64,000 nt of DNA, taken from NCBI GenBank assembly GCA_041855445.1, contig JBHAEG010000007.1:72997-136996 (forward strand). Reading direction: 5' to 3'. This document shows, piece by piece, positions 1 through 8,626 of the stretch. Each line of letters begins with the position of its first letter. Position 1 is the stretch's first letter. This DNA is from Faucicola sp041855445. Its GTDB lineage: Bacteria; Pseudomonadota; Gammaproteobacteria; Pseudomonadales; Moraxellaceae. The notes under the pieces were generated by a model. It saw nothing but the letters and a program-made list of their open reading frames with translations. It did not search any database and was not told where the DNA came from. Both the position numbers and the translations under genes were made by a program.

Positions 1-1335
1 TTCATGCCGAAAATATTTTAATGCACTGCGTAACGGTTCAACCGCCCCTGGAGCATGGGCACAAAATGTTTTACCAATCCATAACTCATGTCCAATTTGC
101 TGTAATACGTCCATATCGACAGGTTGTCCCTGTCCTTCATCAATGGCTGTTAAAGTTTTCACCGCCCAAGGTAAACCATCTCGACATGGCGTACACCAAC
201 CGCAAGACTCACGAGCAAAGAAAATTTCCAAATTTCGCAACAACGATACCATATCTTGTTGTTCATCTACCACCATAATTAAGCCCGTTCCCATACGACT
301 ACCAGCTTTCATAATGGTATCAAAATCCATTGGTAAATCTAAATGTTCTGTAGTTAAAAAGTCAGTTGATGCACCGCCTGGCAACCAAGCTTTTAACACT
401 CGACCATCTTTCATACCTTTGGCATAATCATAAATCAACTCACGAGCAGTAACGCCAAATGGTAACTCCCATAGACCTGTTTCATTTACCAATCCTGAAC
501 AACCAAAAATTTTTGTACCTGGCGTTTCTGATTTACCATTTGAAATATTTTTATACCACTCTATACCATGTAACATAATCGCTGACATATTGTTTAATGT
601 TTCAACGTTATTAACAACAGTCGGACGACCCCATGCCCCAGACACCTGCGGAAATGGTGGTTTATAACGAGGGTTTGCCCTGCGACCTTCCAGCGAATTA
701 ATTAAAGCCGTTTCTTCACCACAAATATAACGACCCGCCCCTGTGTGAACGTGTAGGTCAAAGCTATAACCTGACCCCATGATATTTTCACCCAAGTAAC
801 CTTTTGCACGAGCTTCATCTAAAGCTTTATTTAATCGCTTCGCTGCTTCAATATATTCACCACGAATAAAAATATAGCCTACCGTCGCCCCTATTGCATA
901 ACCTGTAATCGTCATACCTTCAATCAATTGAAACGGTAAACGCTCCATTAATAGACGGTCTTTAAATGTACCAGGTTCCATTTCATCAGCATTACAAATA
1001 AGATAACGAGGACCTCCATCAGGCGGTATCATAAACGTCCATTTTAAGCCAGCATTAAACCCTGCACCTCCACGACCACGCACATTTGCAGCATTAATCA
1101 TGCTAGCAACTTCTTTGGCAGATTTATTTAAAGCAATTTTTAACCCTTGATAACCTTTTAGACTTTCATACGTTTCTAAATCTAATATTGCATCATGATG
1201 GGCTAAACGCCAAGTTAATGGCTTTGTTTCACTAGTAGCAGTAGTTTTATCAATATAAATTGGAATAGACTGTTCACCAAGCTGACTGGGAGATTTCCCC
1301 ATTTTTCGATTATTAATTTGACGTGTAATGTTCAT
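1..1335 (-). CDS. nuoF: NADH-quinone oxidoreductase subunit F (partial, 3' end cut by window edge)
   Basis: The flavoprotein subunit of respiratory complex I. It binds NADH and FMN and passes electrons to the iron-sulfur chain on the cytoplasmic arm. I translated it directly. The frame opens with ATG at 1335 (MNITRQINN), overlaps the nuoE stop as ATGA, and stays open to base 1, giving 445 codons. Visible motifs are the glycine-rich GRGGAGF nucleotide-binding loop near residue 90, the CGEE segment, the [4Fe-4S] motif ESCGWCTPCRDG near residue 355, and a later Cys in GKTFCAHAPG. The reading ends at ALKYFRHE; comparison with E. coli NuoF suggests only about 20 residues are missing. It is the fifth gene of a nuoA-B-CD-E-F operon. 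Confidence 0.96.
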   Translation of the reverse strand, partial: MNITRQINNRKMGKSPSQLGEQSIPIYIDKTTATSETKPLTWRLAHHDAILDLETYESLKGYQGLKIALNKSAKEVASMINAANVRGRGGAGFNAGLKWTFMIPPDGGPRYLICNADEMEPGTFKDRLLMERLPFQLIEGMTITGYAIGATVGYIFIRGEYIEAAKRLNKALDEARAKGYLGENIMGSGYSFDLHVHTGAGRYICGEETALINSLEGRRANPRYKPPFPQVSGAWGRPTVVNNVETLNNMSAIMLHGIEWYKNISNGKSETPGTKIFGCSGLVNETGLWELPFGVTARELIYDYAKGMKDGRVLKAWLPGGASTDFLTTEHLDLPMDFDTIMKAGSRMGTGLIMVVDEQQDMVSLLRNLEIFFARESCGWCTPCRDGLPWAVKTLTAIDEGQGQPVDMDVLQQIGHELWIGKTFCAHAPGAVEPLRSALKYFRHE

Positions 1336-1841
1336 TTGTACTGCTCCAAAAGCTCTGCCACTTCATTCGGTAAAACAGGCCCGTAAGTATCTTCATCAAT
1401 CAATACCGCTGGGGCTTTGTCACAGTTACCTAAACAACAAATTGGTAACAAAGTAAAACGATTATCAGGGGTAGTTTGTCCAAAACCAATCCCCAATTCT
1501 CGTTGAAACGCTTCTGCTAGACTTTCTGAACCTGTTAAATAACAAGCAATTGAATCGCACAATAAAATAACATGGCGACCCACAGGTGAGCGATAAATCC
1601 GATTATAAAAAGTCGCAACACCCTCTACATCAGTCACAGGAATTTCTAAAATATTAGCAATCGCCTGCACTTGAGCATCATTCACCCAACCAAACCGCCG
1701 TTGCACGATTTTCAATGCGTCTAATGACGCTGCCCGAGATTGTGGATAATGGTGCATAAACTCATGAATTTCACGAATTTCATCATGGGTTAAAATGCTT
1801 TTTATATCGACTTTAGGGGTTTTATCAGTGACAATTATCAT
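1332..1841 (-). CDS. nuoE: NADH-quinone oxidoreductase subunit E
   Basis: The [2Fe-2S] subunit of the complex I NADH-dehydrogenase module, partner of NuoF. The 169-residue protein has the thioredoxin-like fold signature: cluster ligands C95 and C100 (LLCDSIACY) and C136 and C140 (ICCLGNCDKAP). The frame could be extended upstream into nuoCD, but I chose the ATG at 1841 because AGGAG lies about ten bases before it, immediately after the nuoCD stop, and the product then begins MIIVTDK. Its last codons overlap the nuoF start as ATGA, which implies translational coupling. Confidence 0.95.
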   Translation of the reverse strand: MIIVTDKTPKVDIKSILTHDEIREIHEFMHHYPQSRAASLDALKIVQRRFGWVNDAQVQAIANILEIPVTDVEGVATFYNRIYRSPVGRHVILLCDSIACYLTGSESLAEAFQRELGIGFGQTTPDNRFTLLPICCLGNCDKAPAVLIDEDTYGPVLPNEVAELLEQYK

Positions 1842-1854
1842 TAGGTAAATGCTC

Positions 1855-3624
1855 CTATCGGTCTGTATCTGCCATGACAACGTCAATCGAGGCTAAATAA
1901 ATAATTAAGTCAGAAACTAAGCTACCATTAATTACTGATGGCATTTGTTGCAAATGAGCAAACGTTGGTGTACGAATTCGGGTACGATAACTCATGGTTG
2001 AACGGTCAGAAGTTACATAATAACTATTAATACCTTTAACCGCTTCAACCAACATACATGATTCACCCGCTGGCATCACAGGCCCCCACGATACCGAAAT
2101 AAAGTGATTAATCAAGGTTTCAATATCATTTAAAGTGCGGTCTTTTGGTGGTGGTACTGCAAGAGGATGGTCAGCTTTATATGCACCTTCAGGCATATTA
2201 TCTAAACATTGACGGATAATGCGTAATGATTGACGAATTTCCTCAATTTTTACCATACAACGGTCATAAGCATCGCCGTTATAAAACACAGGAATTTCAA
2301 AATCAAAATTTTCATAACCCAAATAAGGACGAGCTTTGCGTAAATCAAATCCAATACCTGTCGCCCGTAAGCCTGCCCCTGTTACCCCCCAAGCTAATGC
2401 CTGTTTTGCATCATATTGAGCGACATGTTGAGTACGCAATTGCAACACTTTATTTTTCATCGCTGCTTTGACATACTCATCAAGACGTTTTGGCATCCAA
2501 TCTAAAAATTCTCGTACTAAACGATGCCAACCATTTGGTAAATCATGAGCTGTTCCACCAATTCTAAACCAAGCTGGATGCATACGATAACCTGTCACCG
2601 CCTCAATCACATCATATGCTTTTTGACGGTCAGCAAACATATAGAAAACAGGAGTCATACCCCCTGCGTCCTGAATAAATGTTCCCCAGTATAATAAATT
2701 ATTGGTAATACGGAAAAATTCACTCATCATGATACGAATGGTATTAGCACGGTCTGGCACAGTAATACCTGCTAATTTTTCTACCGCCATAATATAAGGC
2801 AATTCATTCATCACCCCGCCTAAATAGTCAATACGGTCGGTATATGGAATAAACGAATGCCAAGTTTGACGTTCCGCCATCTTTTCTGCACCACGATGAT
2901 GATAACCAATATCAGGAATACAATCGATAACTTCTTCACCATCTAACTGCAAAACCACACGAAATGCACCATGAGCAGATGGGTGGTTTGGACCAAGATT
3001 TAAAAACATAAAGTCTTCATCTCGTCCTGAACGCTTCATGCCCCAATCTTCTGGTACAAACCGCAAATTTTCCTGTTCAAACATTTGCTTTTGAGCATTC
3101 AAATAATAAGGCGGTTGTTCTGTGGCACGAGCAGAATATTCTTTACGTAATGGATGTCCTTCCCAATATTTTGGTAATAAAATTCGTGTTAGATGGGGGT
3201 GACCATCAAACACGATACCAAACATATCCCACGCCTCACGCTCATACCAATTTGCATTGGGCCAAATACGAGTCGCTGTTGGAATATGTAAATCATCTTC
3301 TTTTAATGCTACTTTTACCCGAATATCACTATTACGTTCCAACGAAATCAAATGATAAAATACGGTAAAATCACTATCTGGCAACCCTTGTCGATGCTGA
3401 CGCAAACGCTCGTCCATTGCTGATAAATCAAGCAACATCACATAAGGCTGGGGCATCGTCCGCAAAAACATCAACACATCAAGTACTTGCTGACGACTAA
3501 CCCAAATCGTAGGAAAATTATCAAACGTGGGTTGTACTACAAATTGCCCTGCAAATTTTTGATTTAATTCATTAATTACCGCATGGGTATCTGTTTGTTT
3601 TTGATTATCAATTATCATTACCAT
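1855..3624 (-). CDS. nuoC: NADH-quinone oxidoreductase fused subunit C/D
   Basis: A fusion of the 30-kDa (NuoC, about residues 20-190) and 49-kDa (NuoD, from about residue 205, LGPNHPSAHG) subunits of complex I. Together they form the quinone-reaction connecting module. At 589 residues it is close to the E. coli NuoCD fusion. This fused form is usual in enterobacteria and Moraxellaceae, while many other bacteria keep two genes. The protein starts MVMIIDNQ and ends MADTDR with a TAG stop just before the nuoE ribosome binding site. It lies 51 bp after nuoB, in the same operon. The symbol used in databases is nuoC or nuoCD. Confidence 0.96.
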   Translation of the reverse strand: MVMIIDNQKQTDTHAVINELNQKFAGQFVVQPTFDNFPTIWVSRQQVLDVLMFLRTMPQPYVMLLDLSAMDERLRQHRQGLPDSDFTVFYHLISLERNSDIRVKVALKEDDLHIPTATRIWPNANWYEREAWDMFGIVFDGHPHLTRILLPKYWEGHPLRKEYSARATEQPPYYLNAQKQMFEQENLRFVPEDWGMKRSGRDEDFMFLNLGPNHPSAHGAFRVVLQLDGEEVIDCIPDIGYHHRGAEKMAERQTWHSFIPYTDRIDYLGGVMNELPYIMAVEKLAGITVPDRANTIRIMMSEFFRITNNLLYWGTFIQDAGGMTPVFYMFADRQKAYDVIEAVTGYRMHPAWFRIGGTAHDLPNGWHRLVREFLDWMPKRLDEYVKAAMKNKVLQLRTQHVAQYDAKQALAWGVTGAGLRATGIGFDLRKARPYLGYENFDFEIPVFYNGDAYDRCMVKIEEIRQSLRIIRQCLDNMPEGAYKADHPLAVPPPKDRTLNDIETLINHFISVSWGPVMPAGESCMLVEAVKGINSYYVTSDRSTMSYRTRIRTPTFAHLQQMPSVINGSLVSDLIIYLASIDVVMADTDR

Positions 3625-3675
3625 GTGTGACTCTTTCCTTTATTCACAAAATTGTCATGGTGCTTCTTAAGCGTG

Positions 3676-4347
3676 TTATTCAACATTATCTGGGCTACGC
3701 AAGTTCTTCACTGCGATACGCTCTGCTTGTTTACGGTCACGTTCTGGCATCATTTGTGGTTGATAAATACCTTGGTCAGAAACATGAATACCCAACGGAC
3801 GGCGTTCTTTTTGAATAGACTCTTGTAGTAACATAATTGCTTGAATTAAAGCTTCGGGACGAGGTGGACAACCAGGGATATACACATCTACAGGAATGAT
3901 TTTATCAACCCCTTGTACGACTGAATAAATATCATACATACCACCTGAATTTGCACATGCCCCCATCGAAATAACCCATTTAGGCTCAAGCATTTGCTCA
4001 TATAAACGTTGAATAACAGGTGCCATTTTAATAAAGCAAGTACCCGCTACAATCATTACATCTGCCTGACGTGGTGAGGCTCGAATAACTTCTGCCCCAA
4101 ATCTTGACAAATCATGGACACCTGTCAATGTAGTAGCATACTCTACATAACAACATGATGTTCCAAAGTTAAATGGCCACAAAGAGTTTTTACGTCCCCA
4201 ATTTGCCAAACTATGTGCTAAATCTTCCAAACGAGTCATCACCACATTTTTATTAACTTCTGCTTGGGTTGGGTCATCAACTGTTTGGCGAGTCTGTGCT
4301 GGATAAACTTCAGCATCTGCATTCGCTTTGGTCAGCGTATATTTCAT
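3676..4347 (-). CDS. nuoB: NADH-quinone oxidoreductase subunit B
   Basis: The complex I subunit that carries cluster N2, the last iron-sulfur centre before quinone. It is 223 residues long, close to the 220 of E. coli. The four N2 ligands are visible as the adjacent pair C65-C66 (GTSCCYVEY), C131 (GACANSGG) and C160 (PGCPPRPE). The conserved VAGTCFIKMAP segment is also present. The N-terminal 40 residues are variable. It sits between nuoA and nuoCD in the operon. Confidence 0.96.
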   Translation of the reverse strand: MKYTLTKANADAEVYPAQTRQTVDDPTQAEVNKNVVMTRLEDLAHSLANWGRKNSLWPFNFGTSCCYVEYATTLTGVHDLSRFGAEVIRASPRQADVMIVAGTCFIKMAPVIQRLYEQMLEPKWVISMGACANSGGMYDIYSVVQGVDKIIPVDVYIPGCPPRPEALIQAIMLLQESIQKERRPLGIHVSDQGIYQPQMMPERDRKQAERIAVKNLRSPDNVE

Positions 4348-4433
4348 GATTGTTTCCAGTAATTTCTATCAATGTTAATTGAATAAATCATTCTAAATTT
4401 ATTAACAAAACCCATCAAAAATAACTATGTATG

Positions 4434-4970
4434 CTACTGTATTTGTTTATTTTTCACAGTTGGCGCATTCATTTTACCTGAAGATTGAGCAGGGACTTTG
4501 CCAGTTGGGTCACGTTCTAATTCATCAATTGAGGTAAAACGAGTAATATCTGCCAAATTAAAACCAGCAGGGGCAGATGTTAGACGTTTACCTTTTGGCT
4601 TACGGTCAATTGGCGACCAATTTAACGCCCCTAAACTTAATTCATACACCAAGCCAACAAACAAAATCGCAATAAATGCTGTTGCACCAATAAAACCTAA
4701 CCAGCCCACTTCTTTGACAGAAACGGCATAAGTGTATAAAAATAATGCTTCTAAATCAAAAATAACAAAGAAAATAGCAACTAAATAAAACTTAGCGGAT
4801 AGTCGTACACGAGCCGAGCCAACGCTAACAATACCTGACTCAAAGTTTTCTTCTTTTTGCATACCTTTTGATTGCCCCCCCAATAAGCGAGGAACAATTA
4901 GCATAAAAACAACTAATCCAATAGCAGCTAAGATGAAAACGATGGCAGACCAATCAAACGGGGTAATCAT
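4434..4970 (-). CDS. nuoA: NADH-quinone oxidoreductase subunit A
   Basis: A small membrane subunit of complex I, first gene of the operon. Three hydrophobic helices are visible, at about residues 7-29 (AIVFILAAIGLVVFML), 63-85 and 90-115. Between them is the family segment ENFESGIVSVG, where many homologues carry a Cys. The start ATG at 4970 is chosen over the upstream extension because AAGGAG lies eight to nine bases before it. The product is 178 residues, with a charged C-terminal tail of about 50 residues that the 147-residue E. coli protein lacks. Confidence 0.92.
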   Translation of the reverse strand: MITPFDWSAIVFILAAIGLVVFMLIVPRLLGGQSKGMQKEENFESGIVSVGSARVRLSAKFYLVAIFFVIFDLEALFLYTYAVSVKEVGWLGFIGATAFIAILFVGLVYELSLGALNWSPIDRKPKGKRLTSAPAGFNLADITRFTSIDELERDPTGKVPAQSSGKMNAPTVKNKQIQ

Positions 4971-5055
4971 GACGTATGCTCCTTGGCAATTTAGTAACAC
5001 TTATTTTTATTAAAATAAAAATAATTTTTTTACTAAACATCACCTTCAATCATAT

Positions 5056-5081
5056 TGATATGATGTCATATTATCATATCA
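5056..5081. promoter_or_regulatory. 9-bp inverted repeat upstream of nuoA
   Basis: TGATATGAT and ATCATATCA form a perfect 9-bp inverted repeat with an 8-base spacer, about 85-110 bp upstream of the nuoA start. The position suits an operator for the complex I operon or a hairpin in its leader. The regulator is unknown. AT-richness raises the chance that it is coincidental. Confidence 0.35.
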
Positions 5082-5276
5082 TGAATTGACAACTACTGTC
5101 TTTTAGACTTAATTTCGCGAGCATCTCACGTCTTCATGAAAGAAATTTTGAATGAATTTTATAGAGACAATCATTCATACTAAAACCAAACAAAAGAAGA
5201 TTTATTAAAGCTGGCTATCTATTGATAGTTCTGAATGTCAATATATTGATATATATCGTCTCATTAAACCTAAGAT

Positions 5277-5355
5277 AACTGGCGAAAAACAAGCCATAGT
5301 TTACTCCTTTTACTGCTAAAATGCTAGAGTAATCCATGAAACTTTTTCGCCAGTT
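5277..5355. repeat. 79-bp element bounded by a perfect 13-bp inverted repeat
   Basis: AACTGGCGAAAAA at 5277-5289 is exactly inverted at 5343-5355 (TTTTTCGCCAGTT). Nested inside are TTACTC (5301-5306) and GAGTAA (5327-5332), so the whole segment can fold. It may be a miniature inverted-repeat element, the relic of a mobile element, or a structured RNA. No second copy was noticed in this window. Confidence 0.45.
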
Positions 5356-5426
5356 TATGTTTTGTAAAGAAAATTTCACAATGATTAAGCAAAATTTTCA
5401 AATTTTTTATATTATTAAAAAACTAA

Positions 5427-6113
5427 TTATTGGTCAATGACATCAACCCCTTTTGGTGGAGTAAAATTAAATTGACTGGCAGGGATTTTGCCATTACGTT
5501 TTACATTACTAAAACGAATACTGGTAGTTTGTCCTAAATTGTCATCAAGTACCATCATCACTGGATTACCACTGTTAAAAGCAATGCCTAAACTTTTAAA
5601 ATTACTTGATTTTGATTTTGGATATAATACATAATAGTTTTTACTTGGGTTTGGTTGTGTCACCGTGAAATTTTCCGAAATTTTATTTGGGTCGCCTGAT
5701 AATAACAAGGCTGGCGTGTTACCCACTTGATTATCAACTTTTTGACGAGTTACTTGTTCTAGGTCTTTATCATAAACCCATAAAGTATTACCATTGGCAA
5801 CGATTAATTGTTCTGAGCTACCTGCAATTTGCCAGCGAAATTGATTTGGGCGTTGTACCTGCATTGTACCAGAAAAACTACGGTTTGCTGAATTTACAGA
5901 TTGACTTGACTTAACTGACCCAGAGGTTGTTTGGCTAAAGTTAGCACTCATACTTTTTACATTAGATAATAAGCTATTTAAATTTTTTGATGCCGTTAAA
6001 TTATTATTAGCTTTATTGCTATTTGCATAGGCGGTTTGTACCATGACTGTCATCATTGGCATGGCTAAACTGATTGATAACAATGCTGTCATGCTTAGCT
6101 TTTTCATATTCAT
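5427..6113 (-). CDS. lolA: outer-membrane lipoprotein carrier protein LolA
   Basis: A periplasmic chaperone that takes lipoproteins released by the LolCDE transporter and delivers them to the outer membrane. The 228-residue precursor starts MNMKKLSMTALLS and has a clear Sec signal peptide ending around MVQTAYA. The mature part carries LolA hallmarks: SMSANFSQT, the FSGTMQVQRPNQFRWQI segment, and NTLWVYDKDLEQVTRQKVDNQ. A GAGGTG ribosome binding site precedes the start. It is a little longer than E. coli LolA (about 203) because of an Asn/Ser-rich N-terminal stretch. It stands alone rather than behind ftsK. Confidence 0.93.
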   Translation of the reverse strand: MNMKKLSMTALLSISLAMPMMTVMVQTAYANSNKANNNLTASKNLNSLLSNVKSMSANFSQTTSGSVKSSQSVNSANRSFSGTMQVQRPNQFRWQIAGSSEQLIVANGNTLWVYDKDLEQVTRQKVDNQVGNTPALLLSGDPNKISENFTVTQPNPSKNYYVLYPKSKSSNFKSLGIAFNSGNPVMMVLDDNLGQTTSIRFSNVKRNGKIPASQFNFTPPKGVDVIDQ

Positions 6114-6322
6114 TATACACCTCGTTTAGTTTAAATTATCATTGATATACATTGCGTGTTATTTTGGCGAAATTTATTTTGCTACACTAGACAGCAAATG
6201 CAATAAATTAGCGGTAACTTGTAAATTTTGTAACAAAACATCAAGGGTTTTTAGATTTTTTGCTTGTTTTTGGTCTGGGTTTGCTAAATCTTGCTAAATT
6301 CTTGTCTTAATAATATGAAAAA

Positions 6323-6350
6323 ACCTAATAAGTTTGCAAACTTATTAGGT
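6323..6350 (-). terminator. rho-independent terminator of rplU-rpmA
   Basis: A 28-base perfect palindrome (ACCTAATAAGTTTG and its complement), followed on the minus strand by TTTTTT. It lies 30 bp past the rpmA stop. Confidence 0.9.
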
Positions 6351-6380
6351 CTTATAGATAGCGAATAATTCCACTAATTC

Positions 6381-6641
6381 TTATGATGCACTTTCTACTG
6401 AAACATAACGGCGATTAAATTCACCTTTTACAGCAAATTTTACGACACCTTCAGTCAAGGCAAATAAGGTATGGTCACGACCCATGCCAACACCTTCGCC
6501 TGCATGAAATTCTGTACCACGTTGGCGAACGATGATATTACCAGCGACAACTTTTTGACCGCCAAATACTTTTACGCCCAACATTTTTGGGTTTGAGTCA
6601 CGTCCATTGCGTGTAGAGCCTGCTGCTTTTTTATGTGCCAT
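6381..6641 (-). CDS. rpmA: 50S ribosomal protein L27
   Basis: A ribosomal protein of the large subunit whose N-terminus reaches the peptidyl-transferase centre. The 86-residue protein starts MAHKKAAGSTRNGRDS and contains the invariant GSTRNGRDSNPKMLGVKVFGG and GVGMGRDHTLFAL segments. It follows rplU by 24 bp in the universal L21-L27 operon and ends just before a strong terminator. There is no N-terminal cleavable extension of the Firmicutes kind. Confidence 0.98.
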   Translation of the reverse strand: MAHKKAAGSTRNGRDSNPKMLGVKVFGGQKVVAGNIIVRQRGTEFHAGEGVGMGRDHTLFALTEGVVKFAVKGEFNRRYVSVESAS

Positions 6642-6665
6642 TGTTCTTCTCCCAACTAGCCCAAA

Positions 6666-6977
6666 TTATGCTTTGATTGATTTAATTTTTAACAAGGTAT
6701 ACCATTGACGATGACCTTGTTCTTTGTGGTAGTGTTTACGGCGACGATGTTTTACGATACGGATTTTTTCGCCACGACCGTGTTCAACAACTTCCGCTTC
6801 AACGACTGCACCTGCAACTACTGGCTGACCGATTTTGATGTCGTTGCCATTTACAACCATCAATACATCTTCAATAGTAATTGTGTCGCCTTTTTCAGCT
6901 TTTAACAATTCAACTTTTAATTCTTCATCAATACTAACACGGTGTTGTTTACCGCCACTTTTGATTACTGCATACAT
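6666..6977 (-). CDS. rplU: 50S ribosomal protein L21
   Basis: A large-subunit ribosomal protein that binds 23S rRNA. With ATG at 6977 the product is 103 residues (MYAVIKSGGKQHRV), the same length as E. coli L21. A longer frame would begin with TTG, but GGAG sits nine bases before the ATG and overlaps that extension, which decides the start. The C-terminal signature GHRQWYTLLKIKSI is present. It is the first gene of the rplU-rpmA operon. Confidence 0.98.
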   Translation of the reverse strand: MYAVIKSGGKQHRVSIDEELKVELLKAEKGDTITIEDVLMVVNGNDIKIGQPVVAGAVVEAEVVEHGRGEKIRIVKHRRRKHYHKEQGHRQWYTLLKIKSIKA

Positions 6978-7207
6978 GCTTGTTTGCTCCAAGTTATCCC
7001 GTACACCGTGGTTATTAGGTTAGTAACGCTTATCTAACGGATACACAGGGAAAATTAAAAGCGAAATTTTAAATGGTTTAGTGATGAATTGCAAGTGTTT
7101 AATATTCATATCCAAGTTGTTTTAACATTTAGTAACCCATCTTATATTCATCAGTGTTATAATGCTTTAAATAATATGAATATTATCTAAAATTATTATT
7201 AATAATA

Positions 7208-7234
7208 AAAGCATTGAATGTTAATCAATGCTTT
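7208..7234 (-). terminator. hairpin terminator downstream of surA
   Basis: AAAGCATTGA (7208-7217) pairs with TCAATGCTTT (7225-7234). On the minus strand the stem is followed by a T/A-rich run (TTATTATT). It lies 33 bp after the surA stop. Confidence 0.75.
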
Positions 7235-7266
7235 GTGATAATTTAAAATTAATATGCTTAAAAAAA

Positions 7267-8595
7267 TTAGGATAAAATTTTAATATATGATTGAGCTTTT
7301 AACTCTTGTAGCCAATCTTCAAGAGCTTGTGGAGCAAGACGCTGATATAAAATTTCACGAGCAACATTTCGCCGATAAATATCGGTAACATCATGTTTGC
7401 GTTTACCCTCGATTTTTAAAATATGCCAACCATATTCCGATTGAAATGGTAGAGAAAAATCTTTTTCAGCAGTGATTTTCATGGTTTGTTCAAAAGTTGG
7501 TACCATCTGCCCTTCACTCACCCAATCCAATGACCCACCTTTATTAGCACTACCAGTGTCATCAGAATAGGTAGAGGCAAGCGTCGCAAAATCTGCGCCT
7601 TGACGTAATTGCTCGTATAAACTATCAATTCGTTGCTTTGCCATATCAGGCGATAAAGTCACTGACGGGCTAACCAAAATATGACGTACAGACCACTGGT
7701 CGATAATCTGTTGATTACCTTCTCGCTTATCAATCAATTTAATGACATCAATCCCATTTGGTGTAATGACAGGCTCACTGATATCATTTACTTGCATGGC
7801 AATAATTTGTTTGACAATATGCGTTGGTAAATTTGCTACTGAATGCAATCCCATATCACCACCTTGAATTTTTGGTGTGTAGTTTTGTTGGGCATTTTGG
7901 ATAACTTGATTGACATTCACATTGTTAGCACTTAAAGCCTGACGTACTTGATTAGCAACAGCTAATGCTTGTTGTTGCTGACTTTCGCTGGCTGTACCTT
8001 GTTTATTATCAGGATAAGGAATACGAATATGTAATGTTCGATATTGACTTTGTTTTAAGGCATCACTTTCGGGAGATTTTAAAAATAAATCAATATCTTG
8101 GTCACTAATTTTCACTCGGCGTAATAACTGTTGTTGTTGTAAATTACGAATATTTAAATCATCAATCACGGTTTGCCGTACTGCTTTATAACGCCCTGCC
8201 TCTTCTGCATCAAGAGCTTTTTGTAACTCAGCAACGCTTGATAGACCATTTTGTTTTGCCATGTTTAATAAAAAGCTATTTACTTGATTTTCATCGGCTT
8301 TTAAGCCAACGCGTTGGGCATATTCTAACTGTAACGTGCGTAAAATTAGCTGTTCTAACACATAGGAGTGAAGCTGGTCAGCTGGTGGAATAGGTTGATT
8401 GTTTTCTTTTAGTTGGGCAAAATATTCATTGACCCCTTGATGAATTTGGCTTAACAAAATTGGCGTATCATTGACAATCGCAACAATTTCATTAAGTGTT
8501 TTAGCGGTGTTGGTAGTGGGCTGAGTTTCTGCCAAAGCAACCGCTGGCACGCCACTAAGCGTCAAAATCAAGGTGGATAACAAGAGCTTTTTCAT
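7267..8595 (-). CDS. surA: periplasmic peptidyl-prolyl isomerase / chaperone SurA
   Basis: A periplasmic chaperone that escorts unfolded outer-membrane beta-barrel proteins, including LptD, to the BAM complex. The 442-residue precursor has a signal peptide (MKKLLLSTLILTLSGVPAVALA), a helical N-terminal chaperone domain (about 30-190), a degenerate first parvulin domain (about 200-310), and a well-kept second parvulin domain (about 318-420, with WSVRHILV, GGSLDWVSEGQMVP and EYGWHILKI). It lies 31 bp downstream of lptD, whose product is its best-known client, so the two are probably co-transcribed. In E. coli the order is lptD-surA-pdxA; no pdxA is found here. Confidence 0.95.
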   Translation of the reverse strand: MKKLLLSTLILTLSGVPAVALAETQPTTNTAKTLNEIVAIVNDTPILLSQIHQGVNEYFAQLKENNQPIPPADQLHSYVLEQLILRTLQLEYAQRVGLKADENQVNSFLLNMAKQNGLSSVAELQKALDAEEAGRYKAVRQTVIDDLNIRNLQQQQLLRRVKISDQDIDLFLKSPESDALKQSQYRTLHIRIPYPDNKQGTASESQQQQALAVANQVRQALSANNVNVNQVIQNAQQNYTPKIQGGDMGLHSVANLPTHIVKQIIAMQVNDISEPVITPNGIDVIKLIDKREGNQQIIDQWSVRHILVSPSVTLSPDMAKQRIDSLYEQLRQGADFATLASTYSDDTGSANKGGSLDWVSEGQMVPTFEQTMKITAEKDFSLPFQSEYGWHILKIEGKRKHDVTDIYRRNVAREILYQRLAPQALEDWLQELKAQSYIKILS

Positions 8596-8626
8596 AGAGA
8601 GATAGCCTTTTAAAACCTATAGAAAA

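Larger units (their letters stand above)
4971..5426. other. nuoA-lolA intergenic region (456 bp)
   Basis: A long gap without a convincing gene. It should hold the nuo promoter near its left end and the 3' end of the lolA transcript at its right end. It contains two inverted repeats (5056-5081 and 5277-5355, listed separately) and a plus-strand stretch that reads as possible decayed coding sequence (about 5085-5320), interrupted by a stop and a frame change. No tRNA or complete insertion sequence is seen. Confidence 0.6.

Noticed and set aside
5238..5297. 19-codon minus-strand frame with AAAGGAG before ATG inside the 79-bp inverted-repeat element
   Set aside because: The Shine-Dalgarno-like sequence is good, but the frame is too short and has no recognisable product; mentioned only as part of the element.
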